Shown: positions 1-6,817, numbered from the stretch's first letter. The stretch: DNA of 14,821 nucleotides from an uncultured Gemmatimonadota bacterium (GCA_946887155.1 CAMPKM010000025.1:1-14821), one strand, 5' to 3'. Made by a program: numbers and translations. The notes: generated by a model not told the origin, from the letters alone.

Positions 1-84
1 ATCCCGACCGGGACCCACAGCTTCGAGGGCGGCGCCTTCTTCTGCGGCGGCGGCGTATACCGGGAACGCTTCGATTTCGACTGA
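1..84 (+). CDS. 3' end of an unknown protein gene (5' end outside the window)
   Basis: Frame 1 is open from the first base to a TGA at 82-84 and gives 27 residues ending in CGGGVYRERFDFD. Nearly every codon in this frame ends in G or C, which is the coding pattern of the window, so I take it as the C-terminus of a real + strand gene. The fragment has a Gly-rich FFCGGG stretch and an acidic/aromatic tail; no family is recognisable from so little. Frame 2 is also open here but has a poorer third-position pattern. The stop is followed by roughly 100 bp of inverted-repeat-rich sequence ending in GTTAGCT at 178-184, the layout of a gene cassette followed by its recombination site. Confidence 0.55.
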   Translation: MPTGTHSFEGGAFFCGGGVYRERFDFD

Positions 85-248
85 GGCACGAGGGAGAAGC
101 GTACTTGCTGGGTCGCGACTCGCATGCGGAGGCTCGCTGCGCTCGCGATGATGTGACCGCTCGCAGCAGAAGCTGGCGTTAGCTGGCGCTTGATCACTGG
201 AGCTGATCCACGTACGTTCGAGCAGTTGGTCAACGCGCACCCGCAGAC
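85..248. other. Intergenic stretch with nested inverted repeats ending in GTTAGCT
   Basis: No gene is visible. TGCTG at 106-110 can pair with CAGCA at 164-168, and TCGCGA at 113-118 with the same palindrome at 143-148. The stretch then reaches GTTAGCT at 178-184, which fits the integron right-hand core consensus GTTRRRY. A matching left core (RYYYAAC) just after the stop codon at 84 is not convincing, so this is at best a decayed attC-like site. Nothing else is recognisable up to the start of the next open frame. Confidence 0.3.
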
Positions 249-584
249 ATGTCGACCGCACCGTTTCGTGCCCTGATGCGCATGCTTACTGCGGCGTTCC
301 TGTTGCTTCTGGGGAGCGCCACGGATGGGCGCGCGCGTGTTTCGGTGCACAGGCATCACAGCTCCGACCGCGCTATCGCGACGGCGAACGTCAGCGTGGC
401 GCTGCCGGCGACGCCCGTCGGGAAGGATGTCGATACAGCGCCGCCGCCGCTGTTGGCATCCGAAGCGAGCCTGCACGACGTCCGAGTTCTATCCGCGCCC
501 GCGACGACTCGCGATTTCTCGTCGTTGTGCTCGTGCGATCGCACGACGGGCCAAGCCGCCCGACCACCTCCGTTCCAGGCCTGA
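249..584 (+). CDS. Possible small secreted protein, family unknown
   Basis: An open frame of 111 codons starts at ATG 249. Residues 5-25 look like a signal peptide: Arg-containing start, then a Leu/Ala-rich core (LTAAFLLLLGSA). The rest is Ala/Pro/Thr-rich with no recognisable domain, and one Cys-x-Cys near residues 94-96. About 77 percent of its codons end in G or C by my count, which favours a real gene. Against it, there is no Shine-Dalgarno sequence before ATG 249 or before the internal ATGs near residues 10-12, and other frames are open across part of the region. It lies in the same cassette-like stretch as the SecDF-domain gene downstream. I cannot assign a function. Confidence 0.4.
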   Translation: MSTAPFRALMRMLTAAFLLLLGSATDGRARVSVHRHHSSDRAIATANVSVALPATPVGKDVDTAPPPLLASEASLHDVRVLSAPATTRDFSSLCSCDRTTGQAARPPPFQA

Positions 585-691
585 AGTCCGACGGAACGAT
601 CGCAGGCACTCGCGTGCCGCGCATCGCACTGTCCGCGAACACGTCGCGGCAGTGAATCTCTCACGTCCGATCTCTCAGACTGGAGCGCCAA

Positions 692-1213
692 ATGTACGAG
701 TCATTTCGCAGGCGGTCTTGCGTGAGCCCCCGCAGGGACCGCAAGCCATCCTTTGTAATCGTTCGCACCCTGTTGTTGCTGATGATCTGTCTATGTCTCG
801 CCTGCGCCATCGCAGGACGTGAGGCAGGCGCGCGCTGCCCCGCCATCGAAATGAGCGTGGTGGCGGACACGCAGTCGGATTCCACCAGGACCGTCACCCT
901 GAACGACACTGCGACAATCCTGATCTCTCGGACTCCTCTGGTGGCTACCGGCGATATCACCAGCGCCACTGCGTCCCTGACCGAGGACCAATGGGTTCTC
1001 AACGTCACGGTGACCGATGATGCGGCGAAGCGCGTTCATGAAGTCACCAAACAGCACGTCGGCAGAAACCTGGCCCTTGTCGTCGACGGGAAGGTCTACG
1101 GCACGCCTCGTATTGCCGCCGCAGTCAGCGGCAATAAGTATCAAATCGGAGGCTTCGATCAATCACGCGCGGAGTGGATGGCGACCGCGATAAACAACGG
1201 CTGCCGTCCCTAG
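692..1213 (+). CDS. Stand-alone SecDF P1-head domain protein with N-terminal membrane anchor
   Basis: The 173-residue product has a basic N-terminus, one hydrophobic segment at about residues 21-42 (signal peptide, anchor or weak lipoprotein signal; Cys at 34, 36 and 38 but no clean lipobox), then an exported domain at about 52-168. The part DDAAKRVHEVTKQHVGRN followed by LALVVDGKVYGTPRI (109-141) is the hallmark of the SecDF P1 head subdomain, the periplasmic element of SecD that aids protein release after translocation. The twelve-helix SecD/SecF body and the P1 base are absent, so this is not a translocase subunit as such. Its role is unknown; binding of unfolded exported protein is only an inference. 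GGAG lies 7 bases before ATG 692 and supports this start. Codon use looks less GC-rich than in the neighbours, consistent with acquisition as a cassette. Confidence 0.75.
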   Translation: MYESFRRRSCVSPRRDRKPSFVIVRTLLLLMICLCLACAIAGREAGARCPAIEMSVVADTQSDSTRTVTLNDTATILISRTPLVATGDITSATASLTEDQWVLNVTVTDDAAKRVHEVTKQHVGRNLALVVDGKVYGTPRIAAAVSGNKYQIGGFDQSRAEWMATAINNGCRP

Positions 1214-1270
1214 CCGCCGGCCGGTCCCACTCAGTGGGTAGAGTCTGACGCGGACCAGCCTAGTGGGTCG

Positions 1271-1330
1271 CCCCAACTGCGCCCACGGCTGGGCCGCGAA
1301 GAAGCCTGGATCCGGAGCGCCGCGTTGGAC
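1271..1330 (+). repeat. Weak attC-like inverted repeat behind the SecDF-domain gene
   Basis: The segment starts with CCCCAAC (1271-1277) and ends with GTTGGAC (1324-1330). The right end fits GTTRRRY exactly; the left end misses RYYYAAC by its first base. CCAAC and GTTGG pair, but the inner arms match only in patches. Its position 57 bp after a stop codon and its length of 60 bp are typical of short attC sites. Chance resemblance is quite possible. Confidence 0.2.
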
Positions 1331-1420
1331 GGCCCCGCTGCACCTGTTGTCGGGTGTGACATGACCCACGAGGGAGGACAAAATCGCCAAAGCGAGACCG
1401 CTCCTGGCGCCGAATCGCCA

Positions 1421-1519
1421 GCGAACGAACGCTGAAGCTGACAAAGAATCGCTATTGAATGGGCCGGCTAGGCCAGCCCTCTTATTTCAATCCTTTGCTG
1501 CGTAGCTATGGCGTTAGGC
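1421..1519 (+). repeat. Long imperfect hairpin, attC-like, ending in GTTAGGC
   Basis: Nested arms can be followed inwards: AACGC 1428-1432 with GCGTT 1511-1515; CAAAG 1442-1446 with CTTTG 1493-1497; ATTGAA 1454-1459 with TTCAAT 1486-1491; GGGCCGGC 1461-1468 with GCCAGCCC 1472-1479 (one C-A mismatch, loop TAG). AGCT also occurs in both outer arms. The right end GTTAGGC (1513-1519) is a perfect integron core site (GTTRRRY). The left end GCGAACGAAC keeps the AAC but not the full RYYYAAC. A long bulged hairpin bounded by AAC...GTTRRRY is how attC sites look, but no integrase is in the window. Read on the - strand it also sits just behind the chrA stop, so it could belong to either side. Confidence 0.5.
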
Positions 1520-1587
1520 GGACAATCAGTGCTCAGGTCGTCTTTCTCAAACGATCTGCGCGAAACGCGATCTTCTCACGGATATCG

Positions 1588-2757
1588 TCACCTCACGACC
1601 AATCCTATCGTAGCGCCGCCGAGCACCAGCCAAGCCGAGTTTACATGCCACTTTAGAAGTAATGCGGTGCTCACCAGTGCCAGTGCGATCGCGAGCGGAT
1701 CCTCGAACGCCGACGCTCCCAACTGCCACGTGACTACTACCATCAGCGCGAGCGACGCCACATTCACGCCGTCGAGGACAGCACGTGCCATAGGTGATTC
1801 TCGGATCCCGCGCACCAGTACTCCGGTCAGCGCCACGAACACGAACGCTGGCAAGAATATCCCCAGGGTTGCGGCAACTGCTCCGGCACCACCGCCGACG
1901 AGATAGCCCACAAACGTCGCGGTTGTGAAGATCGGACCAGGCGTCATCTGACCAACCGCAATCGCATCAAGCAGCTGGGTCTCCGACAGCCAGCCAAGCC
2001 GCTCGACGAAGTCCCGCTGCAGGAAAGCCAGGAGCACGTATCCACTGCCGAAGAGTACGGCGCCAATCTTCACGAAGGTGCCGAATAGAACCGCGATGCT
2101 GAAGGGTACCGCATCGATGGCCGTAGTCGCGATCGCAGCCAGGGACCACTGGGTTCGCTCGGCGTGGCTCAACACGACCGGAACGATGACGGGCAAGGCG
2201 GCATCCTTGGGCCCGCGATGCAGTCGCTGTGCGAGTGCCATGACAACACCCGCACCAGCCAGGACGGCCAGTTCGTGAAGGCCTCCACTGAGGGCCGCAA
2301 CGGAAGTCAGGCCAAGCAGAACACTCGCACGTGACGTGATCGCGGTCCGACCCAACCGCCAGAGCGCCTGTACGACAACCGCGATCACAACTGGTTTGAC
2401 GCCGTACAGCACACCCTCGATTGCAGGCAGCGTGCCATAGGCGACATACAACCAGGCGATGCCGATCACGATGAGGGCGGCAGGCAGGATGAAACAGACG
2501 CCCGCGATAATGAGTCCAGGCCAACCGGCTCGCGCGAAGCCGATGTGGATTGCAAGCTCTGTCGAGTTCGGCCCCGGAATGAGATTCGCCGCACTGACGA
2601 AATCGAGAAACTCCGCTCGCGTGAGCCAGCGCCGGCGCGCGACCACCTCGTCTTCCATCATGGCGATATGCGCCGCCGGTCCCCCGAACGCAGTCGTGCC
2701 AAGCCGGAGAAACAACCTGGCGATTTGCCCCAGCGGCGTTCGCGCCGCCACGGTCAT
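1588..2757 (-). CDS. chrA: Chromate efflux transporter, CHR (ChrA) family, two-domain form
   Basis: With the start at 2757 the product has 389 residues, the usual size of two-domain CHR proteins, and is almost wholly hydrophobic. The two homologous halves are visible: the first carries FGGPAAHIAMME (24-35) and PGPNSTE (61-67); the second carries LFGSGYVLLAFLQ and GQMTPGPIFTTATFVGY. The family is known for chromate export, with sulfate competing; individual members may carry something else. I chose ATG 2757 because it overlaps the stop of the upstream mini-ORF as ATGA (2757-2754) and because MTVAARTPLG leads straight into the conserved first helix. It has no Shine-Dalgarno of its own, which suits translational coupling. 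A TTG at 2832 would add 25 unlikely residues. The last 20 or so codons use TTA, CTA and AAG, unlike the rest of the gene. Confidence 0.88.
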   Translation of the reverse strand: MTVAARTPLGQIARLFLRLGTTAFGGPAAHIAMMEDEVVARRRWLTRAEFLDFVSAANLIPGPNSTELAIHIGFARAGWPGLIIAGVCFILPAALIVIGIAWLYVAYGTLPAIEGVLYGVKPVVIAVVVQALWRLGRTAITSRASVLLGLTSVAALSGGLHELAVLAGAGVVMALAQRLHRGPKDAALPVIVPVVLSHAERTQWSLAAIATTAIDAVPFSIAVLFGTFVKIGAVLFGSGYVLLAFLQRDFVERLGWLSETQLLDAIAVGQMTPGPIFTTATFVGYLVGGGAGAVAATLGIFLPAFVFVALTGVLVRGIRESPMARAVLDGVNVASLALMVVVTWQLGASAFEDPLAIALALVSTALLLKWHVNSAWLVLGGATIGLVVR

Positions 2758-2912
2758 GGGGCGCCGACGTGGATCCGTTCGACCACGGCATTGACCCGCC
2801 ATCGCCACGTCAGGCCCCCGCGCCGCCGGCAAGCCGTAGCAGGATAACCGCAGATGGCGTGATGGAGGATGTGCAGCGGCACGAGGCCGGCCACCAACAG
2901 CTGGCTGGTCAT
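2754..2912 (-). CDS. Mini-ORF with PadR-like N-terminus, coupled to chrA
   Basis: From ATG 2912 this encodes 52 residues. Its start, LLVAGLVPLHILHHAI, closely resembles the first helix of the PadR-type regulators often found beside chrA genes, but the winged helix that should follow is missing. After it comes an Arg/Trp-rich tail (TWRWRVNAVVERIHVGAP) that I do not recognise. GGAG lies 8 bases before ATG 2912. An in-frame ATG at 2984 would extend it to 76 residues and overlaps the ADOP stop as ATGA (2984-2981). About 78 percent of the 76 codons end in G or C, so the frame looks translated. Its own TGA (2756-2754) overlaps the chrA ATG. Best reading: an internally deleted PadR gene kept as a coupling or leader ORF; an unrelated small protein is the alternative. 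Confidence 0.5.
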   Translation of the reverse strand: MTSQLLVAGLVPLHILHHAICGYPATACRRRGGLTWRWRVNAVVERIHVGAP

Positions 2913-2980
2913 ATCGAAAGCTCCGTCACCTTGGGGCAAGGGGAGCGCGTCTCCCGCGCCGCGGAAATGCACGGTGTTCC

Positions 2981-5656
2981 TCATTCGCTCCGAAGCACCG
3001 AAACCGGGTCGACCGTCGCCGCCCGCCGTGCCGGAAAGACGGTCGCGAGCGACGCCACGATCACCATCACCGCCGCCACACCCGCGCCGATGAGCAGCAT
3101 GTTCGGCTTGCCCTGAAAATCGAGCTCCTCCATCGACTCGAGCACGTATCCCCCGGCGAGGCTGATCGGGAGACCCAACAGAAGGCCCAGCACCGTGAGC
3201 TTCATCCCGCTTCTATAGAAGAGCGCGACGACTTCCCGAGCGCGGGCGCCGAGCGACATACGGATGCCGATCTCGCGCTGCCGCTGGAGGACCGCGAGCG
3301 AGACCACGCCATACAGCCCGATGCACGAGATGAGCAGGACGATCGTCACCGTTCCGATAATCACGGCGACCACCGTGCGTGGAACGCCTTGCGACCCCGT
3401 GGCCTGGGCCATCGTCTTCCATGACTCGATCGGCACCGTCGGCAGCTCGGCCCGAATGGCGCGGCGGATCGGGATCATGAGCTCCTCGGCGGGCATGGAC
3501 GTGCGCACGACGTATCGCTGCGGCCACCAGTTACGCACGGGGCGATAGAGGACGGGCTGGTCTGTCTCGCCGATGAGGCGCGAGTCGTAGACGCCGGTCA
3601 CGAGATACCGGCGCGTCTCCTCTCCTGGCGGCGCAGCTTCGATATAGCGGCCGACGGGGTTGGCGACTCCCAGCAGCGACCGCGCGAGATCAGCACCGAT
3701 CACCACGGTTCGCATCGAGTCATCGAGGACTTTATCGTCGCCGGCGAGCAGCGGAACGTCGAGCAGCTTGAAGAAGCCCGGCTGCACGATGTAATACCCC
3801 ACATTCCCGACGACCTGCTTGCCGCCCTCCGGTCCAGCGACCCGATCGCCCTCTGGCACCGAGAACTTCCCCTCCCAGTACTTTATGGCGTCCGGAAGCA
3901 CGCTGACGACGCCTGGCGTCTCGCGAATCCTCGCGACCATGCGCTGCATCGCCGCGTCCTTGTCCTGCGGTCCGCCGGCGATTGCGTCGTAGTTGACGGT
4001 GAACCTCAACACCTGCTCCTGGACGCTTTCGGGCAGCTCTTTCGGAGCGTTGATCAGAATGGTCCCTACGCCAAATCCGATCGCGACCAGCAAGGGCTGC
4101 GTGAGCGTGATCTGCGCCGTCACGAGCGTGCGCTGGAGACGCGACGGACCGGTCACACTCTGCCCCGAAGTGCTGAGCGTTCCTCGGACCTCACCGCGCG
4201 CCGCGTGCAGCGCTGGCGTTAGGCCGAACAGGATGCCGACCGCGAACGCGCTCACCAGCGTCAGCGCCAGCGTTCCCGCGTCCGGCGCGTAGTACTGCGC
4301 TTCCGGGAACGTGCCGGCAACCTTGAACGCCGCCCAGTAGATGAAGAGCCCGAGGCTGGAGCCGGCTATCGACAGGATGACGCTTTCGGTGAGGAGCTGG
4401 CGCACGATCCGCCGGCGTGAGGCGCCGAGCGAGAGCCGCACGGCGATCTCGTGGCCGCGCGTGGCAGCCGAGGCGGCGATGAGCCCGCTGATATTGGTGC
4501 ACACCACGAGAAGGATCAGCGAGCTCACGATCCCCCAGAGGCCGGTGGCGAGCGGCAGGTCCGACTCCAAGTCGGTGACGCCGCGCAGGTACACCGCATT
4601 CGCATCGTACCGGATGCGAGGCGCATCGGGCGACGTCGGTTGGGCAATCGCGCCCGTGACCGCCGCCGACACGACTCGCACGGCGCGCGAAGCCGAATCC
4701 GCGGTCATTCCGTCGCGGAGCCGGCCGACGATTTCGAAGAGGCCCGAATCGGGCGACGCGAGCGCAAAAGCCGTTGCTCCACTCGCGGCGAGGACGACGG
4801 GCCTGTTCGCCAGCGGCATCCACAGAGTGAGGTCGGGATCGTCGCTGGTCACCATCTGCGTGAAGCGAGGAGGCGCGACGCCGGCGACGTATACCTGACG
4901 TCCGTTGATGAGGATCGACTGGCCGGCCGTGTCCGGCCGCCCGAGCTCGCGGTCCCACATCGCGTCCGAAACGACGGCAACCAGCTCGGTACTCGACCCG
5001 TCTGTTCCCAACCGAGGCAGTCCGGGTCCGCGGCGAACGCTGACGCCCAGCGTGCGGAAGTAGTCGTCGTTGACGAAGAGGACGGTCACCACACGCTCGT
5101 TGTCCCCGGATCCCAGAACGACCCTGGACCGAGCCTCGAGCGCGACGGACGCGAAGACGTTGTCGAGCGCGGCGAACCGCTGCGCCTCCTGATAGGACAT
5201 CCACCGTCCGCCCCACTCGGGCTGATCCGCGGGCCGGGAGATGCCACGCACGCGCGCCAGCGGCACCGACGGAGAGATGCCCGGCGGCGGCCTGCGGGTG
5301 ATGATCCGGAGCAATGAGAGCTCGAACGCATGGACGGCGATGCCGAGCGAGAGCACGGCGACGATCGTCGCGGTGGCGAGCCGGCGCCGGCGAAAGTGGC
5401 GCAGCGCAAACCGGATATCGCCGAGCAGGCTGTCGAGCCACTGCGTGCCGCGCGCGTCCCTGGCCTCCTCCTGCAGCACACCGACGTTGCCGAATTCCTT
5501 GCGGGCGGCGAGCCGTGCGTCGTCCAGTGTCATCCCGCGTTCGACCAACACCTCCGTGCGCCGCTCCAGATGCCGGCGCATCTCGTCCTGCATCTCATGT
5601 TCGAGCAATCCCCGGCGAAAGAAGGCGCGCAGCCGGTAGCGGAGGCGATCGATCAT
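2981..5656 (-). CDS. ADOP-family ABC transporter permease (MacB/FtsX type), full length
   Basis: The 891-residue product has the architecture of the Acidobacterial duplicated orphan permeases. A cytoplasmic prefix at 1-75 (RRGLLEHEMQDEMRRHLE...ARKEFGN) is followed by TM1 at about 93-118 and a MacB-like periplasmic domain at about 125-365. An FtsX core at about 373-485 carries EIAVRLSLGASR at 403-414. After a second TM/periplasmic unit, from about 508, comes a second FtsX core from about 764 with EIGIRMSLGAR at 795-805 and the usual end DPVSVLRSE. Such proteins sit in the inner membrane and are thought to work with a MacB-like ATPase, perhaps as mechanotransmitters; substrates are unknown and no ATPase gene is near. 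TM1 departs from the common ADOP form (LSLGIAVHAFELSLLR). There is no clear Shine-Dalgarno before ATG 5656. The stop overlaps the possible start of the downstream mini-ORF. Confidence 0.9.
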   Translation of the reverse strand: MIDRLRYRLRAFFRRGLLEHEMQDEMRRHLERRTEVLVERGMTLDDARLAARKEFGNVGVLQEEARDARGTQWLDSLLGDIRFALRHFRRRRLATATIVAVLSLGIAVHAFELSLLRIITRRPPPGISPSVPLARVRGISRPADQPEWGGRWMSYQEAQRFAALDNVFASVALEARSRVVLGSGDNERVVTVLFVNDDYFRTLGVSVRRGPGLPRLGTDGSSTELVAVVSDAMWDRELGRPDTAGQSILINGRQVYVAGVAPPRFTQMVTSDDPDLTLWMPLANRPVVLAASGATAFALASPDSGLFEIVGRLRDGMTADSASRAVRVVSAAVTGAIAQPTSPDAPRIRYDANAVYLRGVTDLESDLPLATGLWGIVSSLILLVVCTNISGLIAASAATRGHEIAVRLSLGASRRRIVRQLLTESVILSIAGSSLGLFIYWAAFKVAGTFPEAQYYAPDAGTLALTLVSAFAVGILFGLTPALHAARGEVRGTLSTSGQSVTGPSRLQRTLVTAQITLTQPLLVAIGFGVGTILINAPKELPESVQEQVLRFTVNYDAIAGGPQDKDAAMQRMVARIRETPGVVSVLPDAIKYWEGKFSVPEGDRVAGPEGGKQVVGNVGYYIVQPGFFKLLDVPLLAGDDKVLDDSMRTVVIGADLARSLLGVANPVGRYIEAAPPGEETRRYLVTGVYDSRLIGETDQPVLYRPVRNWWPQRYVVRTSMPAEELMIPIRRAIRAELPTVPIESWKTMAQATGSQGVPRTVVAVIIGTVTIVLLISCIGLYGVVSLAVLQRQREIGIRMSLGARAREVVALFYRSGMKLTVLGLLLGLPISLAGGYVLESMEELDFQGKPNMLLIGAGVAAVMVIVASLATVFPARRAATVDPVSVLRSE

Positions 5657-5659
5657 GAC

Positions 5660-5674
5660 CGTGAATGTTTCACG
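5660..5674. promoter_or_regulatory. Operator-like perfect inverted repeat just upstream of the ADOP start
   Basis: CGTGAA (5660-5665), TGT, TTCACG (5669-5674) form a perfect 6-3-6 inverted repeat that ends 3 bp before the ADOP start codon. It overlaps the weak -10 candidate, which is the right place for a repressor site. It could equally be a short hairpin in the leader. No regulator can be assigned from sequence alone. Confidence 0.4.
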
Positions 5675-5692
5675 CCACCACTAGACCGTCAA
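5664..5692 (-). promoter_or_regulatory. Candidate sigma-70-like promoter for the ADOP gene
   Basis: On the - strand TTGACG (5692-5687) fits a -35 box in five of six positions. A 17-bp spacer is followed by AACATT (5669-5664), a weak -10 box with three of six matches. Transcription would begin almost at the start codon at 5656, so the message would have little or no leader. Only the -35 box is good. Confidence 0.25.
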
Positions 5693-5944
5693 GTGAAGAA
5701 ACGGTTGCAGGCGGCTGAAACCAAGGAGTGGAATTGTACGTAGCCGCGGAATGGATACCGGCGGGCCCAGTGCTCGCGAACAGCGCGTCGATGCTGCTGG
5801 AGCAGTCAGCGCGATCATTTTCGGCCCGGATCGCGAACTCTTGTTTCGGCGGACCGAGCCCCACCCCGCGGGCCCGGTCGTTGGGTAGGCCGCAGACAAG
5901 CATCCCGAATGTCGGCACCCGACGGAGCGACATCCACATCGCTG
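5675..5944. other. Gap between the AHSA1-type gene and the ADOP gene
   Basis: The 288 bp between the AHSA1 stop at 5945 and the ADOP start at 5656 contain open frames on both strands, but none has a credible start, domain or composition. CTGCT-GG-AGCAG at about 5793-5804 is a small palindrome without a T-tract. The end next to the ADOP gene carries the promoter and operator candidates listed separately. The rest shows nothing I can name. Confidence 0.4.
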
Positions 5945-6460
5945 TTACTGTCCCGAGCTCTCACCGAGGGCGACGAGAAGCTCGTCCAGCTGATCGAACG
6001 TCTCGACCATGGCATCGGCGGCTCCGGTGCCGGCAGCGTCGAGCGCTTCCTTCGAAGGATAGCTCTCCTGCAGGACCACCAGCGTCTTGCCGCCCTTTTC
6101 CTCGAAAGTCACCGTGGTGACCGACCCGCCCTCGCCACCTTCGTCATTGGTCCACGCGAGGCGCGAGTACGGCTTCACTTCGACATACGTGCCGAAAAAC
6201 GCGGCAGGCTCGGGGCTGGCGTCGAAAACCAAGCGGTACTTGCCACCGACACGAGCATCCACTTCGCACGACAGCAGGGTCATTCCCATCGACTTCGGCA
6301 CCCACCAACGCTGGAGCAGCTCGGCGTTTGTGAATGCCTCGAACACGATGCGCGCCGGGCCGTTGATGGTCCGGGTGACAACCACCTCACGGTCCGACTT
6401 CCGTTCCACCGTGGTGCGGCTCTTCACGAAGCCTCCCTTACTTTCGATTCTTGCGTTCAT
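5945..6460 (-). CDS. AHSA1/SRPBCC-fold protein paired with an ArsR regulator
   Basis: The 171-residue product shows the AHSA1-like (START/SRPBCC superfamily) pattern. It begins REVVVTRTINGPARIVFEAF, then LLQRWWVPKSMGM, then the strand region VDARVGGKYRLVF, then GTYVEVKPYSRLAWTN, and ends in a long helix (AADAMVETFDQLDELLVAL). The fold makes a deep hydrophobic pocket; members bind small hydrophobic ligands, or act on Hsp90 in eukaryotes. The ligand here is unknown. AAGGAG about 9 bases before ATG 6460 is one of the best ribosome binding sites in the window. The start lies 23 bp inside the 3' end of the ArsR gene, so the two are one operon. ArsR-AHSA1 pairs are a widespread arrangement; sensing of a lipophilic compound is an inference. 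Confidence 0.85.
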   Translation of the reverse strand: MNARIESKGGFVKSRTTVERKSDREVVVTRTINGPARIVFEAFTNAELLQRWWVPKSMGMTLLSCEVDARVGGKYRLVFDASPEPAAFFGTYVEVKPYSRLAWTNDEGGEGGSVTTVTFEEKGGKTLVVLQESYPSKEALDAAGTGAADAMVETFDQLDELLVALGESSGQ

Positions 6461-6803
6461 TGCTCTTCTCCTTTCGTGTCAGTTCCTCGACAACGTTGTC
6501 CAACTCGTCGAAGCGTTCGTCCCAGCGCTGGCGGTACCGCTCGAGCCACACCGTCTCTTCCTCCAAGCGGCGCGGGCCCAACTGGCACGTCCGCACGCGC
6601 CCGATCTTCTTCGTGGTGACGAGCCCCGCCTGCTCCAGAACGCCGACGTGCTTCTTCATGCCCGTGAGCGTCATGTGGAACGACTCGGCCAGGTCCGTGA
6701 TTGAAGCGTCGGCTCGTCCGAGCCGCTCCAGAACGCCCCGCCGTGTGGCGTCGGAGAGCGCGGCGAATGAAGTATCAAGTCGGGTCGTCAAATACTGAAC
6801 CAT
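6438..6803 (-). CDS. ArsR-family winged-helix transcriptional regulator
   Basis: The 121-residue protein opens with LDTSFAALSDATRRGVLERL (residues 9-28), a clear ArsR-family start. The recognition-helix region is ITDLAESFHMTLTGMKKHVGVLEQAGLV at about 35-62, and a charged C-terminal helix follows. No Cys pair or His cluster of the metal-sensing type is visible (the only Cys is at 73), so it is not an arsenic or zinc sensor by sequence. It belongs to the subgroup that precedes AHSA1-type genes. Its ATG at 6803 sits inside a perfect 12-4-12 palindrome and close behind a -10 candidate, which points to a leaderless message and autoregulation. It overlaps the downstream gene by 23 bp. It probably represses its own operon; the inducer is unknown. 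Confidence 0.88.
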   Translation of the reverse strand: MVQYLTTRLDTSFAALSDATRRGVLERLGRADASITDLAESFHMTLTGMKKHVGVLEQAGLVTTKKIGRVRTCQLGPRRLEEETVWLERYRQRWDERFDELDNVVEELTRKEKSNERKNRK

Positions 6804-6817
6804 ACGGTTCAGTATTT
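6790..6817. promoter_or_regulatory. Perfect 12-4-12 palindrome over the ArsR start codon (operator)
   Basis: AAATACTGAACC at 6790-6801 and GGTTCAGTATTT at 6806-6817 are exact reverse complements separated by ATAC. The regulator's start codon (6803-6801) lies in the centre and the -10 candidate (6818-6813) overlaps one arm. A perfect, fairly AT-rich 24-bp dyad in GC-rich DNA is very unlikely by chance. The size fits a winged-helix dimer of the ArsR family. That the ArsR protein encoded here binds it is an inference from position. Confidence 0.8.

Larger units (their letters stand above)
1214..1587. other. 374-bp intergenic region with hairpins and attC-like sequence
   Basis: No convincing gene is present. 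After the stop of the SecDF-domain gene come a short palindrome CCCAC-TCA-GTGGG at 1226-1238, two copies of AGTGGGT (1234-1240 and 1262-1268), and a 60-bp segment 1271-1330 bounded by CCCCAAC and GTTGGAC. The long imperfect hairpin at 1421-1519 follows and is listed separately. The last 68 bp before the convergent chrA stop show nothing I recognise. The short palindrome has no T-tract, so it is a poor candidate for an intrinsic terminator. Confidence 0.5.

Noticed and set aside
325..822. 165-codon + strand frame overlapping both small genes at the left end
   Set aside because: Arg-rich, out-of-frame product that would cover the start of the SecDF-domain gene and has no domain.
1226..1238. CCCAC-TCA-GTGGG hairpin as an intrinsic terminator for the SecDF-domain gene
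   Set aside because: Only a 5-bp stem and no T-tract follows.
2758..2832. Longer chrA start at TTG 2832
   Set aside because: Adds 25 Arg/Pro-rich residues with no homology; ATG 2757 is at the ATGA overlap and next to the conserved first helix.
4191..5441. Long open frame of 416 codons inside the ADOP gene on the same strand, and a 288-codon frame on the opposite strand (4451-5317)
   Set aside because: Translations are Arg/Ala/Gly-rich with no domain, and the true frame has clear permease homology from end to end.
5670..5939. 89-codon - strand frame between the AHSA1-type and ADOP genes
   Set aside because: Poor start, no Shine-Dalgarno, no domain, and competing frames across the same stretch.
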